Below are positions 52,905 through 61,928 of a stretch of DNA of 64,000 nucleotides, one piece after another (within the stretch, counting starts at the first letter, position 1; each line of letters opens with the position of its first letter). Origin of the DNA: JAIQGF01 sp051006995 (GTDB lineage Bacteria > Acidobacteriota > Terriglobia > Terriglobales > Acidobacteriaceae); the NCBI GenBank assembly GCA_051006995.1, contig JBPCSQ010000007.1:42505-106504 (forward strand). Direction: 5' to 3'. The position numbers and the translations under genes were made by a program. Below the pieces are notes generated by a model. It was given only the letters and a program-made list of their open reading frames with translations, did not search any database and was not told where the DNA came from.

Positions 52905-54071
52905 TTACAGCGCCCATCCTGCGCACGCGCCCGACGCCCACGCCCACTGAAAATTAAATCCTCCCAAGTGACCGGTCACGTCCACCACTTCTCCGATAAA
53001 GAACAAGCCGGGAACCTTGTGGCTCTCCATCGTCTTCGCCGATAGCTCGTCTGTATCCACGCCTCCTGCGGTCACCTCGGCCTTGTCGTATCCCTCGGTA
53101 TCAACCGGCGTGATCGCCCATTGATGCGCCTCATCTTCCAGTCCCTGGATCGCGGAGTTTGTCCAATTCGCAGGGACGTGCAGCTCCAGCCAGCGGTCCG
53201 CCAACCGGTTCGCCAGAACTGCGCGGAAAGCGCTCTTCGCTGCCATCAAATTCCTCGCGGAATTCAGGTCCCGAAGCGCCACCGTAATATCCTTCTCGGG
53301 CGCCAGGTCAATCATGATCGGCTGCGGCTTGTTCCAGTACGATGAGATCTGCAGGATGGCTGGTCCGCTCAGGCCTCGATGTGTAATCAGCATCTTCTCG
53401 CGAAAACTCTGTTTGCCGAACGATGCCACCACCTCGGCCGAGATCCCGGCCAAATCGCAGTAGCGGCCGCGGTCTTCAGCCCCGAGGACCAGCGGCACCA
53501 GCCCTGGTCGCGTCGGACGTACTGCCAACCCAAACTGACGCGCTACCTCATATCCGAATCCGGTGGCCCCCATCTTCGGAATCGATAGCCCGCCGGTTGC
53601 GACCACAACCGCGGGCGCGTGAAACTCCATCTCCCCGGCACGCACCACGAAATGGGTGTTGCGCCGTACCTCGCCGATGGCTGTGTTCAGAAATACTTGC
53701 ACACCGGCATCGCGGCACTCGCGCTCCAGCATGCTCACAACATCCTCGGCCGAGCGATCGCAGAACAGCTGCCCCAGCGTCTTTTCATGGTAGGGAATGC
53801 GGTGCTTCTCGATCCACGCCACAAAGTCTGTGGGGGTGTATCGCGCCAGCGCGGATTTCGCAAAATGCGGGTTGTGAGAGATGAAGTTTTCCGACTGGCA
53901 GTAAATGTTGGTGAAGTTGCAGCGTCCTCCGCCGGAGATCAGGATTTTCTTCCCGGCCCGCTCGGCGCGCTCCAGCACAGCCACGCGCCGGCCGCGCTTG
54001 CCGGCTTCCACCGCGCACATTAAGCCGGCAGCACCCGCGCCCAGGACGAGAGCATCGAAATTGTGAGTCAA
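52905..54071 (-). CDS. BaiN/HI0933-type flavoprotein (NAD(P)/FAD-dependent oxidoreductase)
   Basis: The 388-aa protein has the FAD-binding GAGAAG motif at residues 12-17 and the family hallmark KKILISGGGRCNFTN. VVVATGG, a helical insertion and the C-terminal GEVVDVTGHLGGFNFQWAWASG follow. These flavoproteins reduce varied substrates; physiological role uncertain. Located between the pseudouridine synthase and a cysteine-cluster protein, all on the minus strand. Confidence 0.9.
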   Translation of the reverse strand: MTHNFDALVLGAGAAGLMCAVEAGKRGRRVAVLERAERAGKKILISGGGRCNFTNIYCQSENFISHNPHFAKSALARYTPTDFVAWIEKHRIPYHEKTLGQLFCDRSAEDVVSMLERECRDAGVQVFLNTAIGEVRRNTHFVVRAGEMEFHAPAVVVATGGLSIPKMGATGFGYEVARQFGLAVRPTRPGLVPLVLGAEDRGRYCDLAGISAEVVASFGKQSFREKMLITHRGLSGPAILQISSYWNKPQPIMIDLAPEKDITVALRDLNSARNLMAAKSAFRAVLANRLADRWLELHVPANWTNSAIQGLEDEAHQWAITPVDTEGYDKAEVTAGGVDTDELSAKTMESHKVPGLFFIGEVVDVTGHLGGFNFQWAWASGACAGWAL

Positions 54072-54096
54072 GGGAATCTAAGCCGTTCAGGCCATT

Positions 54097-54702
54097 CTAG
54101 CGCCCCAGCGCAAAGGCAACGAGGGTGTCACCGCGCTTGCCCGTTGCGCGTTCCACACGCGCGAGCAGTTCTGCTTCTTGATCGTCGGTATCGGCTTGGA
54201 GTGTGCACGCGGCGATCTGCTCTGCGCTAGCCCCGTGGTAACAAAGGTCGCAAATCCCGAGGCCGCCCTCGGAGGGCACCGGTGGTCCGAACACGCGGCA
54301 CGTCATCGGACGCGCTGTGTACAGATCGCATCGGCCAGTCTTGGGATCAAGCACCGGGCAGGGCTCGTCATTGGCATAGTCCTCGAAGGCCTTGCCGCGC
54401 TCGGTCAGGATTCCCGTGGACGCATCTCCCGGAAACCCAGCTCGTAGATGGCGGACTGCGCCACGGGCCCGCCGGCGCACTCGCTGCGCCCGCTCCGGAT
54501 CATGCCGCTCCAGTTCGGCTAGGCCTTCTTGTAACCTGACGGCATCCAATTGACTGATCGCGAACACCCCAATACAACACTGCGTGCAGCCGACATGGCA
54601 GACCAGCCATGCTCCGCTCCTGCGGGCGGAGTCCACCAGCGCAGCGTCCACGATCTGCACCAACTCTCGATCGCCGGAGCGAATTGACTTCGAGCCGCGC
54701 AT
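54097..54702 (-). CDS. YkgJ family cysteine-cluster protein
   Basis: The 201-aa protein has the zinc- or iron-binding Cys pattern of UPF0153/YkgJ: CHVGCTQCCIG near residue 36, CPVLDPKTGRCDLYTARPMTCRVFG near 120, then CDLCYHG. Function unknown; members are suspected metal-cluster proteins. ATG at 54702 (MRGSKSIRSGDREL) fits the family better than the longer frame from 54756, which overlaps the MFS gene's stop. Confidence 0.85.
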   Translation of the reverse strand: MRGSKSIRSGDRELVQIVDAALVDSARRSGAWLVCHVGCTQCCIGVFAISQLDAVRLQEGLAELERHDPERAQRVRRRARGAVRHLRAGFPGDASTGILTERGKAFEDYANDEPCPVLDPKTGRCDLYTARPMTCRVFGPPVPSEGGLGICDLCYHGASAEQIAACTLQADTDDQEAELLARVERATGKRGDTLVAFALGR

Positions 54703-54752
54703 GTAAAAATCGTACCATGCATTGCCCGCAGTAGAGAGTCCGCTCTCGCCGA

Positions 54753-55970
54753 TCAAAGCATGGCCACTCGTCGTTGCACCGCCAGAAAGTACAGCGCCAC
54801 AAGAATCAGGAGGAATCCGTTAGCACCCAACACCACCGGTACCGTAAATACCGGAACGAGCCACCCCGACAACAGATTCCCCATCGGCATGCCCCCGCGG
54901 AAGGCACAGGTATAGACACTCATCACTCGCCCACGCATTTCGTTGGTGACGATTAACTGCACCAGTGAGGTGACCGTGGCAAAGACAGCCATCATCGAAG
55001 CTCCCACCAGCACCAGCATGGCGTAGTTCAACGGCAGCGACCTCGAAAAGGAAAACACTGAAATCCCTGCTCCCAGGCAAATGAGGACGATGAGGGCGAA
55101 CCGGCCCTTGTTGCGCAGGTTGCCCCTCTCCGCGATGAACAGGGAGCCGCAGATCGAACCGAGCCCCATCAGGGAGAGAAAATTGCCGTAGGTTTCCGGA
55201 CCGCGATGAAAGATGTCTTTAACGAACACCGGGATGTATGTCCGTACAGGCATGCTCAACGCGGTCATACAGAACGCCAACACAATGAGCGCTTCCATGG
55301 AGTTCTGCTTGCGAACGAACTGAATGCCCTCTTTCAGGCTGCTGAACATTGAATCGGCGGTCCGCTCCGGCAGGAATCGCGCCGAGATGAGTGAGAGCGA
55401 AATGATGGGCGCAAGGAAGGAAACGGCATTCAGCCCAAAGCACCACTTCTCACCCAGCTTCGCCAAAGCCAGGCCGGCAAGCGCGGGCCCAATCGTTACC
55501 GCCAGGTTGAATTGGATCGAGTTCAGCGCAATGGCGTTCGGCATGTCCTCGCGATCCACCAGAGTAGGAATCAGCGCCTGATACGCCGGTCCGCCAAAAG
55601 CCTGAGCCAAGCCGGAAACGAACGAGAGAAAGAGAATATGCCAGACGTGCACCATCCCAGCCGCCACCAGAAACGTGAGCAGCGCCGCGCTCGCCATCTG
55701 TACATACTGCGAGGCCAATAGGATCTTCCGCCGCTCGGTCCGGTCCGCCACCACCCCGCCGATCAGGGAAAACAGGAAGATGGGAATGCCGCCCAGAAAC
55801 TGGTCCAGCGCCAGCAAGAAAGCTGAATGGCTCAGACGATAAATGAGCCAGCCCTGCGCCACGATCTGCATCCAGGTGCCAATGCTCGAGGTGCAGGCCC
55901 CGAACCACATCAGGCGGAAATCTCTATATTGAAATGCTTTGAATACCCTGCGAATCGTTGAACTGGCCAT
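54753..55970 (-). CDS. MFS exporter (EntS/DUF894-type)
   Basis: The 405-aa protein has 12 membrane helices and begins FQYRDFRLMWFGACTSSIGTWMQ, the classic start of this efflux subfamily. LIGGVVADRTERRKIL after helix 2 is the MFS motif A. It exports small molecules; the substrate is unknown. The ATG at 55970 was chosen over a GTG at 55994 because the family starts here. Confidence 0.9.
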   Translation of the reverse strand: MASSTIRRVFKAFQYRDFRLMWFGACTSSIGTWMQIVAQGWLIYRLSHSAFLLALDQFLGGIPIFLFSLIGGVVADRTERRKILLASQYVQMASAALLTFLVAAGMVHVWHILFLSFVSGLAQAFGGPAYQALIPTLVDREDMPNAIALNSIQFNLAVTIGPALAGLALAKLGEKWCFGLNAVSFLAPIISLSLISARFLPERTADSMFSSLKEGIQFVRKQNSMEALIVLAFCMTALSMPVRTYIPVFVKDIFHRGPETYGNFLSLMGLGSICGSLFIAERGNLRNKGRFALIVLICLGAGISVFSFSRSLPLNYAMLVLVGASMMAVFATVTSLVQLIVTNEMRGRVMSVYTCAFRGGMPMGNLLSGWLVPVFTVPVVLGANGFLLILVALYFLAVQRRVAML

Positions 55971-56167
55971 GTGACTTTCGGACACGGGAGACACTATCTT
56001 CGCACGGCACCTGTCTACTGCTGTTTAACATCGTCATTCGCTACCTTCCCCATCACTTTGGGCGGCCGTTGTGCGCTTGTTCGCCACATGCCGCGGTCAC
56101 TCGTGTTGTCTCCAGCGGGAACGAGTTGATACCCTTCCAACGCGCAAGTACCTTCAAACACATCCCC

Positions 56168-57151
56168 ATGAATGACCGCCGAGGACGCGAATTTCTTTAT
56201 CTGTCGCAAGCTGATGTGCGCCAGGTTGGCCTTTCCATGGCCGAGATCATCGCGGCCCTGGAACGCATGTTTCGGGAGAAAGGCTTGGGACGGGTAGAAA
56301 TGCCGCCGAAGCCCGGCATTCACACGGCGCCCGACGCATTTCTGCATGCTATGCCGGCCTACATCCCGGCAGAACGGTCCGCTGGCATGAAGTGGGTTGG
56401 TGGCTACCCGGATAATCACCGGTTCGGCCTGCCGTATATCACCGGGTTGTTGATTCTCAACGATGCTGAAACCGGGGTTCCGCTGTCCGTCATGGATTGC
56501 ACCTGGATCACCGCTGAGCGCACTGGCGCAGCGACTGCGATCGCGGCAAGGTACTTGGCGCGGCCGGAATCGCAGACGGTCGGCATATTGGGGTGCGGGG
56601 TGCAGGGCCGCAGCAATCTTGTGGCGCTGGATCTCGCTTTTTCATTAGAAGAAGTGCGGGCGTACGACATCGACGGGGATGTCCGGAAAACTTACGCTCA
56701 GGAGATGAGCGCGCAACTCGGGCTGGAGATCGTTCCGGTCAGCGATCCGAAATCGGCGGTGGCTGGCTGTGACATCGTGGTCACCGCTGGTCCTATTCTG
56801 CGCCAACCACACGCCACCATTCAGCGTGGCTGGCTGAATGAGGGTGCATTCGCCTCGCTGGTCGACTTTGATTCTTACTGGCATCCAGACGCACTGCGCG
56901 AAATCGATAAGTTCTGCACCGATGATGTGGATCAGCTTGAGCACTATCGCGCAGCCGGTTACTTCCAGCACATCCCGCCGATCTATGCAGATCTGGGCGG
57001 GTTGGCCGCTGGCACCAAGACCGGCAGAGAGACGCAGCATGAGCGCACGATGGCGTGCAATCTTGGGTTGGGATTGGAAGACATCGCCGTCGCGCCGTTG
57101 ATTTATCGCCGCGCACTGGAGAAAGGGATTGGCGCCTGGCTGCCACTCTGA
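56168..57151 (+). CDS. ornithine cyclodeaminase / mu-crystallin family protein
   Basis: The 327-aa protein has a substrate domain (residues 1-110) with MKWVGGYPDN (family Lys contact). A Rossmann fold (about 125-240) follows with VGILGCGVQGRSN, then FASLVDFDSYW and a C-terminal helix. Family members deaminate ornithine or reduce imines with NAD(P)H. The exact substrate is not readable. ATG at 56168 is preferred to 55958, which would overlap the divergent MFS gene. It abuts the left end of the integrated element. Confidence 0.88.
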   Translation: MNDRRGREFLYLSQADVRQVGLSMAEIIAALERMFREKGLGRVEMPPKPGIHTAPDAFLHAMPAYIPAERSAGMKWVGGYPDNHRFGLPYITGLLILNDAETGVPLSVMDCTWITAERTGAATAIAARYLARPESQTVGILGCGVQGRSNLVALDLAFSLEEVRAYDIDGDVRKTYAQEMSAQLGLEIVPVSDPKSAVAGCDIVVTAGPILRQPHATIQRGWLNEGAFASLVDFDSYWHPDALREIDKFCTDDVDQLEHYRAAGYFQHIPPIYADLGGLAAGTKTGRETQHERTMACNLGLGLEDIAVAPLIYRRALEKGIGAWLPL

Positions 57152-57200
57152 TTGTCGTAGCAGGCGGACCCGCAGAAAACGCTGCCACGGCTCGCAACCG

Positions 57201-57282
57201 CAAGAAGAATGGCCGCTTCCGGTTGTAACCGTCAGCGGCCAGATGGTTGCGGGGGGTGGATTTGAACCACCGACCTTTGGGT
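57201..57282. repeat. left attachment repeat (attL-like)
   Basis: This 82-bp sequence is identical to 63919-64000. It starts at CAAGAAGAATGG, includes the tRNA terminator hairpin (57211-57240) and the tRNA 3' half with encoded CCA. After the copy ends, the left side continues TATGAGTAG, unlike a tRNA. Confidence 0.9.
57211..57240 (-). terminator. tRNA terminator hairpin, left copy
   Basis: Read on the minus strand: GGCCGCT, GA, CGGTT, AC, AACCG, GA, AGCGGCC followed by ATTCTTCTTG. A strong two-part stem just beyond the encoded CCA, so it ended the ancestral tRNA transcript. Confidence 0.55.
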
Positions 57283-57290
57283 TATGAGTA
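57244..57290 (-). pseudogene. 3' fragment of initiator-type tRNA-Met
   Basis: On the minus strand CTCATAACCC (anticodon loop with CAT) is followed by AAAGGTCG, a T arm GTGG-TTCAAAT-CCAC, an acceptor CCCCGCA, discriminator A and CCA. This matches initiator tRNA-Met 3' halves from memory. Upstream of the anticodon loop the sequence departs from any tRNA (no GGG partner for CCC), so this is a fragment left by integration. Confidence 0.75.
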
Positions 57291-57373
57291 GAAGAAAACA
57301 ACAGCCCGTCTTTGCCTCTCAATAACTTACGTGGCTGCTGTTGTACCCTGTTTGCTCTGGTTCAACGGTGCTC

Positions 57374-57403
57374 TGTTCCACAATTGTTCCACGAGTTGTT
57401 CCA
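57374..57403. repeat. three phased TGTTCCA repeats near the left end
   Basis: TGTTCCA occurs at 57374, 57385 and 57397, about one helical turn apart. One direct copy lies at 63840-63846 and an inverted TGGAAC at 63859-63864 near the right end. Arm-type recombinase sites are one explanation. Confidence 0.45.
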
Positions 57404-57481
57404 AGAATCGGCCCCCCAAGGTTTCGAGCGCCTGCTTACCACCGACGATATCTCGCATGGCGTGGCTGGGCCAGCGACCGC

Positions 57482-57961
57482 TCACAACTGCGTCCGAGAG
57501 AACCGGGTTACGGAAAACACGTTCGCCGTCATGTTGCGTGGACGGCGACGGCGCGGGGGGCGTGCCAAATTGCGCTTGAAGGCAGCGTAATCCGCGATTA
57601 ATTCCTTCGCGTAATTAATCAGCACGGGCACGGCAATAGGTTTGAACAAAAACAGGTCGATACCTGCACTGTGCAGCCGTTCCGCAGGCACTTCGTGCCC
57701 CGCCCACATGATGAACGGCAGGGCGCGCCAGAATCCGCTGGCTTTGAATTGGCGGGACAGGTCGCAGCCATTGCCATCTTCGAACAGGTCGTCGGTCAAA
57801 ACCAAATCGGGGTCGTACCTCAGGATGAGCGAGGCCGCTTCGCTGACAGTGGCGGCTTCAAAAACGCGCCAGCCCCCGAGCATTTTGAACACAGCGGCGA
57901 TACTGTTGCGAAGGCCTTCTTCACTCTCGGCAACTACGACGGTGGGCCGTTTCGCGGGCAT
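57482..57961 (-). CDS. stand-alone response-regulator receiver domain protein
   Basis: The 159-aa protein is one receiver domain with a basic tail (RPPRRRRPRN). Expected residues are present: the acidic pocket (VVAESEEG), the phosphoacceptor Asp in DLVLTDDLFEDGNG, and the Lys in LFLFKP. The Thr/Ser switch position is Trp (FIMWAG), which is unusual. No output domain is attached, so it would signal by interaction. It is cargo of the integrated element. Confidence 0.75.
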   Translation of the reverse strand: MPAKRPTVVVAESEEGLRNSIAAVFKMLGGWRVFEAATVSEAASLILRYDPDLVLTDDLFEDGNGCDLSRQFKASGFWRALPFIMWAGHEVPAERLHSAGIDLFLFKPIAVPVLINYAKELIADYAAFKRNLARPPRRRRPRNMTANVFSVTRFSRTQL

Positions 57962-58220
57962 TTCCGCATTGTCGTCGTCGAATGCCGAGTTTTCAATTAC
58001 ACGATTCTTGTGCAGCCGCCCTGCTGCTGAAGACCGCGCACAACCGCGCAGAACGCTTTCTGGCGGGCCGAGAGCGAGCAGGACGGCCTCAGCCTGGTTT
58101 CAGCCCGCAGCGGCACGTCTACAGGGCTTATGGAATTTTCCCGTACATAGCCCAATCGGCGTTATTCCACCTTGCGACGTTAACGTTGCAGTGCATCCGT
58201 TCGCCTTCATTGCCTGAGGC

Positions 58221-59195
58221 TCACGTTCTCGGTGGTTTATGGTTCGGAGAGTCGGCACCTCCATCCTGATTTTCAGCCGCTTCGCGCCATCTCCTGTATT
58301 TCTGGTGCGTATCCATAGCCTTCTTCCCTGCATCGGTATTCTCCCAAGCATCCGGTGGCTCTCCGCCACGGTCGAACCAGTAGGGCTTTATTTCACCTCT
58401 CCACGACACGAACTCTTCCGTACACGCGAACCGAGTTCGGCGGTTATATTCTTCAACCAAAGGTTCCCCGGCGGGGAGGTAACACTCACCCAAATCCTTG
58501 TGGGAGATGAGCAAAATGTGATGAGGGTCGAGAGGTAACGTGACTTCAATATCCTTCTGCATCAACCCGGGGTGTCGAAACAACGGCGGGCGTTTGTACG
58601 CTTCAGGATTGAACCAGACGCACGGCGTGTCGGATGTAATTAAGTGGAGCCCCGGCCCCGTAAAAAAGATGTTGATGCGCATGGCGAACAGCATAGGTGT
58701 TTGAACTTCCAAGGAGGTTGCAATGAAGTTCTGATGCGCGTGGCGATTGGATTCCGCGAGTTGTGCCGAAAGCGTCGGTCTCGCCCCGTGCGCCTCTTCC
58801 ATTGCCACGACTTTTCTGCGGAATTCTTCTTGCTGAGTTGCCCAGTGCTTTCCCATTGCCGATGTGCGGGTGTGCATGGCTGAGGAAAACAAACAAAGCC
58901 AAGCCCTCGCCTCAGGCGTGAGCGCGTCATGGTTTCGCACATTCGGCATAATATTCACGAAGGCATCCTCAATGCCCGCCAGCGTATCCTCAAGTGTCAG
59001 GTCGCGCTCCCCGGTTGAAAGCACAAAAGTGTACTTATCAGTTTGCGTGAACGATTTCTCTGGAGATTTCTTTCGCTTGCTGCTGCCGTCCTTGGAAACC
59101 CGCCAGATGTATGGAGTTTGTCCGACGGGGGTGTCTGGGTCGCACCACGCCTTCAAATAACATCGCGGAATGATGTGCTGCTTTTTCTTCTCCAC
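58221..59195 (-). CDS. DUF4238 domain protein
   Basis: The 324-aa protein begins MEKKKQHIIPRCYLKAWCDPD, the hallmark H-x-I/V-P-x-x-Y-L-x-x-F/W of DUF4238. The conserved acidic and Trp-containing regions (LHLITSDTPCVWFNP, ILLISHKDLGEC) are also present. Members occur in mobile and defence-type neighbourhoods but the activity is unknown. Start is GTG at 59195. It is divergent from the gene at 59438 across a region with a near-perfect palindrome. Confidence 0.8.
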   Translation of the reverse strand: MEKKKQHIIPRCYLKAWCDPDTPVGQTPYIWRVSKDGSSKRKKSPEKSFTQTDKYTFVLSTGERDLTLEDTLAGIEDAFVNIMPNVRNHDALTPEARAWLCLFSSAMHTRTSAMGKHWATQQEEFRRKVVAMEEAHGARPTLSAQLAESNRHAHQNFIATSLEVQTPMLFAMRINIFFTGPGLHLITSDTPCVWFNPEAYKRPPLFRHPGLMQKDIEVTLPLDPHHILLISHKDLGECYLPAGEPLVEEYNRRTRFACTEEFVSWRGEIKPYWFDRGGEPPDAWENTDAGKKAMDTHQKYRRWREAAENQDGGADSPNHKPPRT

Positions 59196-59320
59196 TGGGC
59201 AGTGTTTAGCAGCGACGTTGGCGCTCAGTCAATACGAAAGAAAACTAGCCCATGGCAGCATTGATGTGCGCTGCGCCATTGAAGCGACAGCGACATCGGC
59301 GGCGAGTTCCGGCGCATAGA

Positions 59321-59344
59321 GCCGCGAATTAGTTAAATCGCGGC
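59321..59344. promoter_or_regulatory. 24-bp dyad in a divergent control region of the element
   Basis: GCCGCGA (59321-59327) and TCGCGGC (59338-59344) flank a TTAGTTAA core; only the A/A pair breaks the symmetry. It lies between the DUF4238 gene (minus) and the plus-strand gene at 59438, and would suit an operator of a dimeric regulator. Confidence 0.4.
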
Positions 59345-59437
59345 ACGAGAGAACTCCACTCTTCCACTTGATTGCCAATCCCGAATCGTGCTAGGGGCAG
59401 CAGGCGTAAGCAATTTCCATGCATGGGAGTTTCTACA

Positions 59438-60013
59438 ATGGCAAAAATCGTGTACAGCAGCATCAACGAAATACCGGAAGTCGCGCTTCATCACGCCACG
59501 CCTACCGAGCACGGCTACGAAGTGGATGCCAAGCTGGTATTGGACAATGCGGTGTCGGAAGCGAAGCAGCCCTACGAGAAGGACCGGGAAATATTTCTCA
59601 CCAAATTGGCCGACGCTGAGTTAACCGAAGCTGTGGTTGCAGCCAATGGCATCCCGCAACTTCTCGTGCCACGCCTGCGGCAATCTATCAGGCCCGAGTT
59701 TCACGACGACCGCATCGTAATCCGCGTCGTTGATTCCAACGGCGAGGTTCGCCGCGCCAAATCGGGTGAGCCGCTACAGGTTGCCGACCTGATTGCCGAA
59801 GCGAAGGCTAACCCGGAGATTGCGCGGGCTGCCTTCAACGACCGCAACGACCGTCGCGTTGCGGCTAGAGATTTCACACCCCCCAACAGGCAGTATTACG
59901 AACAACCGGGTGTAATTCGCCTGACCCGCGAGCAGGCAAAGAATCCGACGATTTACCGTCAGGCGCTTGCAAAAGCGGGCGGGCACGAAAGGCTCATCGT
60001 CGATAAGGAGTAA
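59438..60013 (+). CDS. unknown protein resembling phage scaffold-region proteins
   Basis: The 191-aa protein begins MAKIVYSSINEIPEVALHH and continues with a charged helical stretch (residues 40-75, KDREIFLTKLADAEL). This N-terminal I-x-E-I-P pattern reminds me of small phage head-morphogenesis proteins (IDEIPE followed by a coiled coil). The match is by pattern memory only. The C-terminus (about 140-191) is basic and Gln/Arg-rich. ATG at 59438 follows GGGAG; an earlier ATG at 59423 is possible. Confidence 0.6.
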   Translation: MAKIVYSSINEIPEVALHHATPTEHGYEVDAKLVLDNAVSEAKQPYEKDREIFLTKLADAELTEAVVAANGIPQLLVPRLRQSIRPEFHDDRIVIRVVDSNGEVRRAKSGEPLQVADLIAEAKANPEIARAAFNDRNDRRVAARDFTPPNRQYYEQPGVIRLTREQAKNPTIYRQALAKAGGHERLIVDKE

Positions 60014-60021
60014 AGCAGGAA

Positions 60022-60047
60022 CGGCCCAGTTCTCCGGGGCTGGGCCG
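60022..60047 (+). terminator. hairpin after the phage scaffold-like gene
   Basis: CGGCCCAG (60022-60029) and CTGGGCCG (60040-60047) form a perfect 8-bp stem with a 10-nt loop 9 bp after the stop. There is no following T tract, so it may be only a pausing or stabilising hairpin. Confidence 0.4.
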
Positions 60048-60196
60048 CAAGCCCGCTTCAGCGGAAGCCAGTCTGATTCCTTCGACGACGGTGCGAAGCC
60101 CGCCGTTTCTTCGCCAGCGGCAACCGTAACTTACGTGAAGGCGATTTATCACCAATTGGACGCCACTTGCACCTCGCGGCTGTTAGCATCAAAGGC

Positions 60197-61429
60197 GTGC
60201 GACTGCGAATTTCCGTACTAATTGTGGTTATTGCGTGCGTCGCCAACGCCCATGCATCGGGCGCAGACGACGTGCTGGCGGCGTGTGCAAGTGTTTCACG
60301 CCATGGACTGACGACTGCCGTAACAGTTAAGAATGACAGCATCGTTCTCGACATCGCCGCTCCAGATGGTAAGACTTCACACCTGACTCTGGGGACTGCG
60401 CCGAGAGATTCCTCCCACGATAGCGGGTGCAGCGCGTATTCCAGCCACGACGATGAATTGGTTGCTGTTGGCATCGGTTCGTACTCTGCTCAACCTAGAT
60501 TGGCCCTTGGGTCGGCGTACGGAGCACAACGATTCACTCGCCTTCAGGTTGCCGTGGCAGATGTGAGACAAGCCAAATGGATTAGCAATTTTGATGTAGA
60601 CCCGCGCCCCGATTTCGTACCGGCATCACTCGCGGGTTTCCTTGGAGACACAGAGCAAATTGTTGTCGCAGGAGTCCACATTAGAACTGGAGAGCAAGTC
60701 GTCGGCTCATTCGCCAGTCTGTTGTTCAACGCTACCGGCAATAGAATATCTGCGACTCCGGTTGTGAGAAACCCCGCGACGACAACCGACAACCTGCGCG
60801 TCTATCCTGATGCGCTGCACAATCGGCTCTGGTTCTTTTCCTGCACTTTTCCGCGCATCAAGAAGCCTCACGTATTGGTGTGTCCCATCACGGTCACCAG
60901 TCTTGTGGGAGAGGAGCAGTCTGTTATTACGTTTGACCCGACCACCTACCGCTATAAATCCGAGGCGTTGTGGGTGATGCCCTCAGTGTTTGCCGCGCTG
61001 GACTCCACCAGCATTCTGGTCGCGGAAACCGTGTCGGGCAATGACACAGTCTGGCGTGTTGATGTGCAGAACCACACGATTGAAAGCTTAGTGATTAAAC
61101 ATCACTTCCTGAAGTACGACGCCATGAGGCAAGCTGCACTGTCCCCCGATGGGCAGGTGCTTGGCCTTTTACTACAGCAGATGACAGTTAGATTCCCATA
61201 TTTCGTGGACAACTACATCTTTACGGGAACTGACATCGTTGTCTTGCAGGTAAACCCATTCCGCGTGGTCGCCACCATACCCCACAAGCGTTCCGGGTTC
61301 GCCACCGGGTTGGCGATTGGTCATCAGCGAGGTAAGGCGTCAATCCTTGTGTATCGCGGTGGTTTACACGAACATTTGTATCGCGGTGGGGAATACGAGC
61401 ACGTGGCAGTCAGTGACTCGCGTCCCTAG
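60197..61429 (+). CDS. secreted protein, possible beta-propeller, unknown function
   Basis: The product of about 410 aa starts MRLRISVLIVVIACVANAHA, a good signal peptide. It has repeating beta-rich stretches of about 45-60 residues (VAVADVRQAKWISNFDVDP, VVAGVHIRTGEQVVGSF, LAIGHQRGKASILVYRGG) that read like propeller blades. No catalytic motif is recognised. GTG at 60197 is preferred to TTG at 60167 because it starts at the signal peptide. Cargo of the element. Confidence 0.6.
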   Translation: MRLRISVLIVVIACVANAHASGADDVLAACASVSRHGLTTAVTVKNDSIVLDIAAPDGKTSHLTLGTAPRDSSHDSGCSAYSSHDDELVAVGIGSYSAQPRLALGSAYGAQRFTRLQVAVADVRQAKWISNFDVDPRPDFVPASLAGFLGDTEQIVVAGVHIRTGEQVVGSFASLLFNATGNRISATPVVRNPATTTDNLRVYPDALHNRLWFFSCTFPRIKKPHVLVCPITVTSLVGEEQSVITFDPTTYRYKSEALWVMPSVFAALDSTSILVAETVSGNDTVWRVDVQNHTIESLVIKHHFLKYDAMRQAALSPDGQVLGLLLQQMTVRFPYFVDNYIFTGTDIVVLQVNPFRVVATIPHKRSGFATGLAIGHQRGKASILVYRGGLHEHLYRGGEYEHVAVSDSRP

Positions 61430-61437
61430 TTGTTGAT

Positions 61438-61524
61438 AACAGCCGTTCACGTAAGTATGCGCCTTTCATTCGCCAGTGAAGCGAAGAAAAAGCGCACGCT
61501 TACGCTAAGCCGATTTATCGACAA
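61438..61524. repeat. 87-bp hairpin-forming direct repeat, left copy
   Basis: This copy and 61929-62015 differ at 3 of 87 positions and lie 491 bp apart. Each can fold: outer CGTAAG/CTTACG, middle TGCGC/GCGCA, inner TTCGC/GCGAA. They bracket the 116-aa gene. Confidence 0.75.
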
Positions 61525-61541
61525 TCAGGCGGCGTCCGGCT

Positions 61542-61892
61542 TCACCGGACGAGAGGATTGTCCTTTGAATACGCGGTCCATGCTTGCGTTCCTTTAGCGG
61601 TGGCACCGAACCAGTAGTGATGTAGCGCAGCTGTGTTTACGGGGTGCAGCGGTGCCGCTTCCTCGTCATTGGAGTACTTGGCCTCGACGTAGCCCTCACT
61701 CAACAAGCTGGCAATCTCATCGACAATTTCCCTCAGGGGGAAGCGAATCTGAAGCAACATGCGAGGAAACTCAATGTTTGCTTCTCTTTCCGTCGCAAAC
61801 TCTCGGTTAGCGTACAGGTAGAGTTGTTCAACGTCTTCGTAATCGTCCGCCATGCCATCGAGAATCGTGAATTGGAGTTCGGTGAGTGCCAT
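61542..61892 (-). CDS. 116-aa unknown protein bracketed by the 87-bp repeats
   Basis: The product starts MALTELQFTILDGMADDYEDVEQLY and ends KGTQAWTAYSKDNPLVR. It is acidic and helical. Its arrangement (FPRMLLQIRFPLREIVDEIASLLSEGYVEAKY) resembles a small winged-helix or immunity-type fold, but no family is recognised. It is the only gene between the direct repeats. Confidence 0.55.
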   Translation of the reverse strand: MALTELQFTILDGMADDYEDVEQLYLYANREFATEREANIEFPRMLLQIRFPLREIVDEIASLLSEGYVEAKYSNDEEAAPLHPVNTAALHHYWFGATAKGTQAWTAYSKDNPLVR

Positions 61893-61928
61893 ACCCGCAC
61901 GTCGACTGGGAGCATGATAACTGGCGTG

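Noticed and set aside
57312..57601. Three overlapping plus-strand frames of 82-92 codons near the left end of the element
   Set aside because: They share bases in all three frames, start in the repeat border, and look like random frames rather than a gene.
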